From an uncultured Flavobacteriales bacterium (GTDB taxonomy: Bacteria > Bacteroidota > Bacteroidia > Palsa-965): a stretch of 5,153 nucleotides of DNA. A program made the position numbers and the translations under genes. The notes beneath the pieces are model-generated. The model was not told the origin of the DNA. It ran no database searches and saw only the letters and a list, made by a program, of their open reading frames with translations. The DNA lies in assembly GCA_946478675.1 (NCBI GenBank), contig CAMLEF010000324.1, positions 1 to 5,153 of the forward strand, read 5' to 3'. This document shows, in pieces, positions 1 to 5,153 of the stretch (its first letter is position 1; every line of letters starts with the position of its first letter).

Positions 1-10
1 ATAGATGAGG

Positions 11-2143
11 TTAAAACTGTTGGGGAGCCGGCGCTTCCTCCCCATCTCCATCACCGCTTTCGGCCTCCCCGCTCTGGTCGTAATAACCGCTCTTCACGCG
101 GATTTCTTCGGTCGGAATTTCTTCTTTCGGCGCTTTCGGGTCGACGTAATCGTTGCTGAGCACGCGGAAAACAGTGCGGCGGTTTTGCTGGTGCAGGGCT
201 TCGCGCTCTTTCGCGGGACGACTGTTGATGTATTTTTCAGAGAGCACAACACCAGAAGGCAACTTCAGCGGACGCTCTTCGCCCCAGCCTTTCGCTTTCA
301 ATCGTTCGGGCGCGATGCCTTTCGAGATGAGATAATCGACACAGGCCTGCGCGCGGCGTTGCGAAAGATCGAGGTTGTGTTTGGACGTAGCGCGGCAATC
401 GGTGTGCGCGTCGATCTCGATGACCATGTGCGGATGCTTCACCAAAAGATTGTAGAGGTAATCGAGCGAGTCTTTCGATTCGGGGCGAAGGTTGGCGCTG
501 TCGAGACCGTACAGCACGGCGGGAAATGCAACATCCACATCGGGCGGCGGCGGAAGCTTCAGACAAAAATCCATCGCCAGATCGTCGCAGGCGCTGCGGC
601 CGAGCGTGGTGAATTTCCCTTTCTGCTCTTCGTCGAGATCGTAATACGCTTTGCCTTTGCTGCTCGCCGTCGTTGCATCGGATGTAACGTTGATGACATA
701 AGAAACATCTTCCTTCAAACGGAATTTGTATTTGCCTGCGGCATCCGTGCGCACTTTTTCCGTGCTGCCGTCGGAACACACCATCGACACGATCGCATTC
801 GCCACAGCAACATTGTTTGCGCAATCCGTCACCGTTCCGCTGATGAACATCTGAATCTTTTTAAACGACCAGATATCATCGGAGCCTTTCGTGCCTTCGC
901 GGTTCGAAGTGAAAAAACCTTTGTTCTGCAAATGATCGTACACGATGCCGAAATCATCCGCGGGCGAATTGATCGGGCACTTCATATTTTCCGGTGCGCC
1001 CCATTTCCATTCGTTGCCCATTTTCGGCGCACGATAAATATCGAGACCGCCGAGACCTGCCATGCCGTCGGAAGAATAATACAACGTACCGTCATCGGCG
1101 ATGTACGGAAATCCTTCGCGGCCGTCGGAGTTGATCGACGTTCCCATGTTCACCGGCTTGCTCCACTTTTTCGTCTTCTTATCGAACGTCGACATCCAGA
1201 GATCGGAATGTTCGCCGCCTTTGCTGCCGGTCATGTCCGAGGAGAAGACCATCACTTCTTCGTTCATGCTCACTGCGGGATGGCGGAAGTTGAAGCTGTC
1301 GAGTGTCGCCGCATCCAAACCGAAATCGACGAGCACGGGCGCGCCCCAGGTATTTCCTTTTTTCTCTGCGTAATAAATCTTGCAGGTCACGAATTGTTTT
1401 TTCTTCTGCTCGCAACGCGTGAAGAACATGTGGTTGCCGTTCTTCGTGATGCAGCTCGCGCCGTCGTTCGACGCAGGAAGGTTCACGTCGCCTTGCACCG
1501 TTGCGGGCGTGCTCCATTTGCCTTTGTTATCGACGCGCGCTTCGAACATATCGCTGAAGAGATTTCCCGAAACAGGATCGAGGTTGCTGCCGGTTTGTCC
1601 CGGGCGCTTCGAAGTGATCACAAGCGAGCTGTGCTTGCGGTCGGACCACATCGGGCAGAAGTCGTTGAACTTCGTATTCAGCTGCGCTTCGTTATTTACG
1701 AGATAACAAGATGGCGAAGCAAGCCATTCCGTCGCACGTTTGCACGCTTCGATGCCGAGCTGCGCCGACGGATCCGAAGGAACACGTTTCTGGTATTCCT
1801 GGAAGCTGGCGATTGCCTGGTCGTATTGCCCGGCCATTTGCTGCGACTGCGCGAGATAGAGCCAGGCTTTATCGTCGGGATATTTCGCACTGATCGCTTT
1901 GTGGTAATAAACGGTTGCAGCATTCCAGTCGCCGGTCTTGCGATAGCATTCGCCGATCTGGTAATACGCGCGGGCCTTGCTGGTTTTCGAAGTGGATTTC
2001 TGCGCAACGGCTTTTTTGTAAAGCTGCATCGCGTTCCAGTACTGCTGCGAAGCAAATGCGTGATCGGCATCGCTCATCGGGTTTCCCGCAAAGAGCAGGC
2101 AAGGGAGCAGCAGCACGAGCAGGAGTAGTCGTGTCGGTTTCAT
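11..2143 (-). CDS. PorE-like OmpA-family envelope protein (TPR, beta-propeller, CRD, OmpA C-terminal domain)
   Basis: Complete 710-aa protein. Residues 1-19 form a signal peptide (basic start, Leu-rich core, likely cleavage at LFA/GN). Residues 24-138 read as TPR-like helical repeats (YYQIGECYRKTGDWNAA, then AWLYLAQSQQMAGQYDQAI). About 158-428 hold roughly five PD40-type propeller blades, each with a Ser/Asp-rich turn and a later W-x-x-P strand (KWSTPA, TWGAPV, KWSKPV, KWGAPE). About 432-490 is a carboxypeptidase-regulatory-like beta fold (ISGTVTD, then TDAAGKYKFRL). After a PPPP linker, about 540-662 is an OmpA C-terminal domain: AHTD with Asp582, NLDLSQRRA with Arg597, and ERLKAKGWGEERP. 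The Asp/Arg pair has the 15-residue spacing of diaminopimelate-binding residues in known OmpA domains. The last ~40 residues are an acidic, Pro-rich tail. This domain order is that of PorE of the type IX secretion system, proposed to anchor the complex to peptidoglycan. Bacteroidota carry several paralogs of this architecture, so true PorE orthology is inferred. It is transcribed divergently from the next gene. No Shine-Dalgarno is visible before the ATG. Confidence 0.9.
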   Translation of the reverse strand: MKPTRLLLLVLLLPCLLFAGNPMSDADHAFASQQYWNAMQLYKKAVAQKSTSKTSKARAYYQIGECYRKTGDWNAATVYYHKAISAKYPDDKAWLYLAQSQQMAGQYDQAIASFQEYQKRVPSDPSAQLGIEACKRATEWLASPSCYLVNNEAQLNTKFNDFCPMWSDRKHSSLVITSKRPGQTGSNLDPVSGNLFSDMFEARVDNKGKWSTPATVQGDVNLPASNDGASCITKNGNHMFFTRCEQKKKQFVTCKIYYAEKKGNTWGAPVLVDFGLDAATLDSFNFRHPAVSMNEEVMVFSSDMTGSKGGEHSDLWMSTFDKKTKKWSKPVNMGTSINSDGREGFPYIADDGTLYYSSDGMAGLGGLDIYRAPKMGNEWKWGAPENMKCPINSPADDFGIVYDHLQNKGFFTSNREGTKGSDDIWSFKKIQMFISGTVTDCANNVAVANAIVSMVCSDGSTEKVRTDAAGKYKFRLKEDVSYVINVTSDATTASSKGKAYYDLDEEQKGKFTTLGRSACDDLAMDFCLKLPPPPDVDVAFPAVLYGLDSANLRPESKDSLDYLYNLLVKHPHMVIEIDAHTDCRATSKHNLDLSQRRAQACVDYLISKGIAPERLKAKGWGEERPLKLPSGVVLSEKYINSRPAKEREALHQQNRRTVFRVLSNDYVDPKAPKEEIPTEEIRVKSGYYDQSGEAESGDGDGEEAPAPQQF

Positions 2144-2263
2144 GTGATGAAGTTTTTAGAAGTCGGTTTGCGAAACGGTTTGCCGGCTGTGTCGCTTTCT
2201 ACTACTATAACTCCGGCGGAAAAAAAGGATACAACGGAATTTTCTTCTCCCCGGAAAATAAAT

Positions 2264-2363
2264 GGGTCATTCGTGCATTCGGTCATTCGTGCATTCGGAA
2301 ACCCCGTCATGAATACACAACTATTAACCCCAATGACCGAATGATCGAATTTCCGAATGACCG
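2264..2363. repeat. Degenerate octamer inverted-repeat element, copy A
   Basis: The left arm is a tandem of 8-bp units ending in ATTCG: GTCATTCG, TGCATTCG, GTCATTCG, TGCATTCG (2266-2297, an exact 16-bp direct repeat), then GAAAC. The right arm (2331-2363) has the same kind of units in reverse complement: CGAATGAT, CGAATTTC, CGAATGAC. The longest perfect pairing I find is 12 bp (2276-2287 with 2332-2343); CGGTCATTCG at 2280-2289 also pairs exactly with 2354-2363. It lies between two divergent genes and ends about 20 bases before the next start codon. A related copy occurs at 4340-4427. Its function is unknown; it resembles intergenic palindromic repeats in general, but I cannot assign a named family. 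The rest of the intergenic region, 2144-2263, shows only a short direct repeat of CGGTTTGC (2164 and 2176) and no gene. Confidence 0.8.
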
Positions 2364-2369
2364 TTTTCC

Positions 2370-2382
2370 CATCTTTGCATTC
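2370..2382 (+). promoter_or_regulatory. Candidate Bacteroidota -7 promoter box
   Basis: CATCTTTGC at 2370-2378 differs from the Bacteroidota -7 consensus TAnnTTTG only at its first base. It sits just before the ATG at 2383, so transcription would begin at or very near the start codon. No clear -33 TTG is visible; the expected position falls inside the repeat element's right arm. The box also supports choosing 2383 over the in-frame ATG at 2341 as the start. It is a short motif, so a chance match is possible. Confidence 0.4.
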
Positions 2383-3336
2383 ATGATCCGGCTGAAGTAC
2401 CGATTTCTCTTTGCAGCGCTCCTTTTCTCCTGCGCCATTTTTGCTTCTCCGAAAAAGCCGCATCGTTTTCCATATTACGACGACACGCATCGCGAACCGT
2501 ATTTATCGCTGTTCACCTTCGCCAGCTACATTACATATAAGCCGCAACCGGGATTGCTCACGACGAAATTTCCCTACGCGTTGCAGGATCGTCACACGGG
2601 CGCGCTGGTGACGGATACGTTTTCGAGCAGCAGCACCAATCTTGTCGGGAACGGCAAATGGGTGTATCCCGGCGTCGGCATCGAAGCGGGCATCGGGGCG
2701 TTCACCGTCGAAGGACAGATCGGCGCGTACATTCATCATTGGTCCGACAATCTTTATTTCGGAATGAATTACCGTTTCGTGCTGCACAAATTCCCGGTGA
2801 AGACGGAGCGTTACGAATTCGGCAGCATCGCTTTTCCCGATGAAGAATTTGTGGACGGCGTGGCGGATTTCCCGGTGAAAATTTCGCTTGGGTTTTTCTA
2901 TTACCAGCCGATCTGGAAGCTGGGAGAAATTGACGTCAGCGACAAACAATTCAGCGCACTCGGTTACGTGATGCAATCGGCGGATACGATGGCGTTGCTC
3001 GGCAGCACAGGAAAAGTAACCGTGTTGTTTCATCAAAACATCATTGCGCTCACGCCGAACATTTCACTCGGCTATCGTCCGCGTGACGGCAGGCTCGATC
3101 TTTCGTTCCGCGTTTCGCCGTTCTTCACGTTGCGTCAAACGGGCGGGCTGCGTTTTTACCTGAAGAACAATTCGTACGTCGACTGGCGGCCGGCGGATGG
3201 CATTACGGTAGAATCGGTGATCCCGCTGAATACGCCGGGGCTCGACGCTTCCTTCAACAATGAAAAGCTGGGCAGCACGCCGTTCCGTTTTAAATGCGTT
3301 ATGTTTACGCTGCGAATTGGTATACGAATTGCATGA
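2383..3336 (+). CDS. Exported beta-barrel-like protein of unknown family, paralog 1
   Basis: A 317-aa protein I do not recognise. Residues 1-21 are a signal peptide (MIRLKYR, hydrophobic core, likely cleavage at IFA/SP). Cys17 in LFSC weakly resembles a lipobox, but the hydrophobic core continues past it, so ordinary signal peptidase I cleavage seems more likely. The mature part has no long hydrophobic helix. It is built of short alternating strands rich in Tyr, Phe and Gly (for example YLSLFTFASYITY, LYFGMNYRFVL, KISLGFFYY, LDLSFRVSPFFTL) and ends in a strand-like segment, FTLRIGIRIA, which suits an outer-membrane beta-barrel; this is inference. The start at 2383 is chosen because it begins the signal peptide; the frame is open much further upstream, but ATG 2341 lies in the repeat element and would bury the signal. 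The next gene begins 62 bases after the stop and encodes a paralog. Shared motifs: PGLL..KFPY (57-65), VTDTF (76-80), PxISLGYRP (225-233), PGLDASFN (285-292). Confidence 0.85.
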   Translation: MIRLKYRFLFAALLFSCAIFASPKKPHRFPYYDDTHREPYLSLFTFASYITYKPQPGLLTTKFPYALQDRHTGALVTDTFSSSSTNLVGNGKWVYPGVGIEAGIGAFTVEGQIGAYIHHWSDNLYFGMNYRFVLHKFPVKTERYEFGSIAFPDEEFVDGVADFPVKISLGFFYYQPIWKLGEIDVSDKQFSALGYVMQSADTMALLGSTGKVTVLFHQNIIALTPNISLGYRPRDGRLDLSFRVSPFFTLRQTGGLRFYLKNNSYVDWRPADGITVESVIPLNTPGLDASFNNEKLGSTPFRFKCVMFTLRIGIRIA

Positions 3337-3398
3337 GCGTTACGCCGGCATCACCAGCTTTACATCCCCGTAAAAAGACCGGCAGCAATAAAAATCAC

Positions 3399-4337
3399 AT
3401 GGTGAAACGGGTACTTTTTTTCCTGCTGCTTTTTGCCACTGCCTTCCTGCATGCGCAAACGGTTCCATCGCCGCCACCGGGAACGCCATCTTCTTCTTAC
3501 TATAGCGAAGGAGAAAACGACGATGAATGGCATTTCGTGCTGTACGCGCAGTACTCGCATCTTTTTTACAAGACGACACCGGGGCTGCTGGAAGTTAAAT
3601 TCCCTTATCGCATCACCAGCCAGCTGGGCACGATGGTGACGGATACGTTTGCCGGTTCTACGCACGGCACCAAACGCTCGATGGGAAATTTCTTCGCGTT
3701 GCCGGGCGTGGAAATGTCGCACAAAAATCTCGTGATCGACATCAACATCAGCCCGTTTCAATTGCCGCGGCTCGGGTGGCGTTACAATGCTTACGCCGGT
3801 GCCGGTTATCGTTTTCGTTATGATAAATTCTTCGACCAGTTCACGGACCTGCGCCCGGTGCTGGAGAATTTTCCGCTGACGTTCAAGTTCGGATTACAGC
3901 TGCACAATGCGATGTGGAACATGGGCCGCGTCAATATGAATTACATGGATTCGTTCACGGCATTCGGCAATAAGCTGGAACAAACGGAAGACGAACCCGA
4001 AGAGCAGGAAAGCTGTCACGTCGACGTCGTTTACCTGCAGAAGATGATTGCGTTCGTGCCGGGACTTTCATTCGGCTTCCGTCCCGTCGACAACAACTTC
4101 GATGCGGCGATCAGCCTCAGCTATTATTTCCCGGTAACGCTTGAGAACGGTTTCGCATTCGTCTTCAACGATTCCGACCAGGACGATCCGCATTATGCGC
4201 CCGGTTATTTCGGAATGATCTCTTCCAATCAGCCCGGCCTGCACGCTTCCTACAATCACGGCCACGTTCCCGATTCGCCTTATTCGATGAAAGGCTGGAT
4301 GCTCAGCGCAAGAGTCGGCTTCTACTTCGGCGATTAA
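3399..4337 (+). CDS. Exported beta-barrel-like protein of unknown family, paralog 2
   Basis: A 312-aa protein of unrecognised family, paralogous to the preceding gene product over nearly its whole length. Signal peptide 1-19 (MVKR, hydrophobic core, cleavage at LHA/QT), followed by a Pro/Ser-rich and acidic stretch (21-43). Aligned landmarks: PGLLEVKFPY (61-70), VTDTF (80-84), FPLTFKFGL (158-166), MIAFVPGLSFGFRP (216-229), NQPGLHASYNH (277-287), and a terminal strand SARVGFYFGD ending in aromatic residues, compatible with an outer-membrane barrel. A second acidic insert at 196-204 (TEDEPEEQE) may be a loop. The frame is open from 3294, overlapping the previous gene, but the signal peptide begins at ATG 3399, so I use that start. 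The A-rich stretch AATAAAAATCAC precedes it, with no Shine-Dalgarno. No promoter is visible in the 62-base gap, which suggests co-transcription with paralog 1. The stop codon is followed within 3 bases by repeat copy B. Confidence 0.85.
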   Translation: MVKRVLFFLLLFATAFLHAQTVPSPPPGTPSSSYYSEGENDDEWHFVLYAQYSHLFYKTTPGLLEVKFPYRITSQLGTMVTDTFAGSTHGTKRSMGNFFALPGVEMSHKNLVIDINISPFQLPRLGWRYNAYAGAGYRFRYDKFFDQFTDLRPVLENFPLTFKFGLQLHNAMWNMGRVNMNYMDSFTAFGNKLEQTEDEPEEQESCHVDVVYLQKMIAFVPGLSFGFRPVDNNFDAAISLSYYFPVTLENGFAFVFNDSDQDDPHYAPGYFGMISSNQPGLHASYNHGHVPDSPYSMKGWMLSARVGFYFGD

Positions 4338-4339
4338 AA

Positions 4340-4427
4340 CGGTCATTCGTTTATTCGGTCATTGGGAAATTCGGTTATTCGGAAACTTGTATCCCGAATG
4401 ACCCAATGAACGAATGCCCGAATAACC
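4340..4427. repeat. Degenerate octamer inverted-repeat element, copy B
   Basis: The left arm is a run of 8-bp units: GTCATTCG (4342), TTTATTCG, GTCATTGG, GAAATTCG, GTTATTCG (ending 4381), then GAAACTTG. The right arm holds inverted units: CGAATGAC (4395), CCAATGAA, CGAATGCC, CGAATAAC (ending 4426). Exact pairings include GGTTATTCGG (4373-4382) with 4418-4427 and CGAATGACC (4395-4403) with 4341-4349; these partly compete, so several folds are possible. ATTCGGAAAC at the centre (4377-4386) also occurs in copy A (2293-2302), showing the two are related. It begins 3 bases after the stop codon of paralog 2 and would be transcribed in its 3' untranslated region. Confidence 0.8.
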
Positions 4428-4469
4428 AGCGCCGCTATTGCGGGTTGCTCCCGTTTAGCAGTAAAACAC

Positions 4470-4501
4470 AACACCCGGAGCAAATTGCTCCGGGTGTTTT
4501 T
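4470..4501. terminator. Bidirectional intrinsic terminator
   Basis: AACACCCGGAGC (4470-4481) pairs perfectly with GCTCCGGGTGTT (4487-4498) around the five-base loop AAATT. The stem is GC-rich and runs into a five-T tract (4497-4501) on the plus strand. On the minus strand the stem is followed by GTGTTTTAC, also T-rich. It lies between convergent genes and can end transcripts of paralog 2 from the left and of glnN from the right. Confidence 0.9.
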
Positions 4502-4533
4502 CTGGGTCCACGTTTCCTGCGGGTTAATTATTT

Positions 4534-4569
4534 CGTGGTGAAGGAGACACTTCGTGACCCTTCACCACG
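4534..4569. other. 11-bp hairpin downstream of the glnN stop codon
   Basis: CGTGGTGAAGG (4534-4544) pairs perfectly with CCTTCACCACG (4559-4569) around a 14-base loop that itself contains CAC-TTC-GTG. On the minus strand it begins about 10 bases after the glnN stop codon. Neither side carries a T tract (the minus strand continues AAATAATTAACCC), so it is not a standard intrinsic terminator. It may be a 3' stabilising stem or a decayed terminator. Confidence 0.6.
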
Positions 4570-4579
4570 CAACCATGAT

Positions 4580-5153
4580 CTATTTCGTAAAGAGCAGCTC
4601 GCGGTATTTCGGGAGCGGCCAGGATTCGTCGGCGACGATCATCTCGAGCTTGTCGGCGTGATCGCGGATCACTTCGAAGTAGGCTTTCACTTTGTTGCAG
4701 TAAGCGTCGGCTTTCTTCTTCATGTCTTCGATGTTGTTCGCTTTCTTGCGCTCTTCGATCATCGCGTCGACATTTTTCTTGATGCCGTTGACGTGCGCCG
4801 AAATTTCAGCGATCATGTCGAGCTGCGTGGCGGCTGCTTTTTTGAATTCCGTTGCGGGAAGCACTTCTTTCAGTCCGCGTACGTTGCTGATGAGCGTGTT
4901 CTGGTACTGCAGTGCCGTCGGGATGATGTTGTTCACTGCGAGGTCGCCCATCACGCGCGCTTCGATCTGGATCTTTTTCACGTACGTCTCGAGGTAGATC
5001 TCGTAACGCGCGTGCTGCTCGCGTTCGGTGAGCACTCCGTGGCGTTCGAACATGTGAATGAATTTCTTGTTCATCCACGCTTCGAGCGCTTCCGGCGTCG
5101 TCTTGAAATTGTTCAGGCCGCGCTTCTTCGCTTCTTTCACCCATTCTTCACCG
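4580..5153 (-). CDS. glnN: Glutamine synthetase type III, C-terminal part (5' end beyond the window)
   Basis: The last 190 codons of an open frame that enters from the right edge (GEEWVKEAKKRGL...) and stops with TAG at 4580-4582. The GTG at 5138-5140 is an internal Val codon, not a start. The segment matches my knowledge of the C-terminal region of GSIII: an RHGVLTE.E..ARYEIYLE block, an IEARVMGDLA helix, Lys/Glu-rich alpha-helices, and the closing SWPLPKYRELLF. GSIII proteins are about 700-730 aa, so roughly the last quarter is present; the ATP and glutamate binding residues of the catalytic core are outside the window. The enzyme makes glutamine from glutamate and ammonia with ATP in the cytoplasm and forms a large oligomer. 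The gene converges on the paralog pair and shares the terminator at 4470-4501. No frameshift is visible in this part; its regulation cannot be judged because the promoter is missing. Confidence 0.9.
   Translation of the reverse strand, partial: GEEWVKEAKKRGLNNFKTTPEALEAWMNKKFIHMFERHGVLTEREQHARYEIYLETYVKKIQIEARVMGDLAVNNIIPTALQYQNTLISNVRGLKEVLPATEFKKAAATQLDMIAEISAHVNGIKKNVDAMIEERKKANNIEDMKKKADAYCNKVKAYFEVIRDHADKLEMIVADESWPLPKYRELLFTK

Noticed and set aside
5..2128. A 707-codon open frame on the plus strand, antisense to the PorE-like gene
   Set aside because: Its translation is rich in Arg, His, Phe and Val with no domain or plausible signal architecture. The minus-strand frame has a signal peptide and four recognisable domains, so the antisense frame is a by-product of codon use.
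2144..2260. Promoter for the PorE-like gene on the minus strand
   Set aside because: I found no convincing TAnnTTTG with a suitably spaced TTG; the A/T-rich stretches are not specific enough to report.
2264..2363. CRISPR-like array
   Set aside because: The units are 8 bp, contiguous and inverted, with no spacers and no cas genes.
1915..2382. In-frame upstream extension of paralog 1, including the ATG at 2341
   Set aside because: It overlaps the PorE-like gene and runs through the repeat element; the signal peptide begins at 2383.
3294..3398. Upstream in-frame extension of paralog 2 overlapping paralog 1
   Set aside because: The signal peptide begins at ATG 3399, and the upstream residues are low in plausibility.
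2383..4337. Assignment of the pair to the PorP/SprF family
   Set aside because: The size fits, but the typical N-terminal PorP/SprF pattern after the signal peptide (QDPQFSQY... NPAYAG) is absent.
4722..4997. Plus-strand open frame opposite glnN with hydrophobic stretches
   Set aside because: It is antisense to a convincing glutamine synthetase III C-terminus; the hydrophobic look comes from the reverse complement of Lys/Glu-rich codons.

Overview
The window looks like a chromosomal piece of a Bacteroidota bacterium of roughly 50% GC. Three things point there: an OmpA-family protein with the TPR / beta-propeller / carboxypeptidase-regulatory / OmpA-C domain order of the type IX secretion component PorE, the C-terminus of a type III glutamine synthetase (common in Bacteroidota), and the lack of Shine-Dalgarno sequences together with a CATCTTTGC box resembling the Bacteroidota -7 element (TAnnTTTG).

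Layout: (1) 11-2143, minus strand, a complete 710-aa PorE-like OmpA-family envelope protein. (2) 2144-2382, a divergent intergenic region holding a degenerate octamer inverted-repeat element (2264-2363) and a candidate promoter next to the following start codon. (3) 2383-3336 and 3399-4337, plus strand, two exported proteins of 317 and 312 aa that I cannot assign to a named family. They are clear paralogs of each other and probably form a two-gene operon of outer-membrane beta-barrel-like proteins. (4) 4338-4579, a convergent intergenic region with a second copy of the octamer element directly after the stop codon, a strong bidirectional intrinsic terminator, and a further 11-bp hairpin. (5) 4580-5153, minus strand, the last 190 codons of glnN (glutamine synthetase III), whose 5' part lies beyond the window.

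Three of the four genes encode secreted, envelope-directed proteins. The PorE-like protein should tie the outer membrane to peptidoglycan from the periplasmic side, and the paralogous pair probably sits in the outer membrane; a functional link between them is inference from divergent adjacency only. The glutamine synthetase is an unrelated housekeeping nitrogen-assimilation gene, separated by the terminator. The most unusual content is the pair of related octamer inverted-repeat elements bracketing the paralog pair, and the uncharacterised paralog family itself. I see no defence system, CRISPR array, transposase, tRNA or rRNA.
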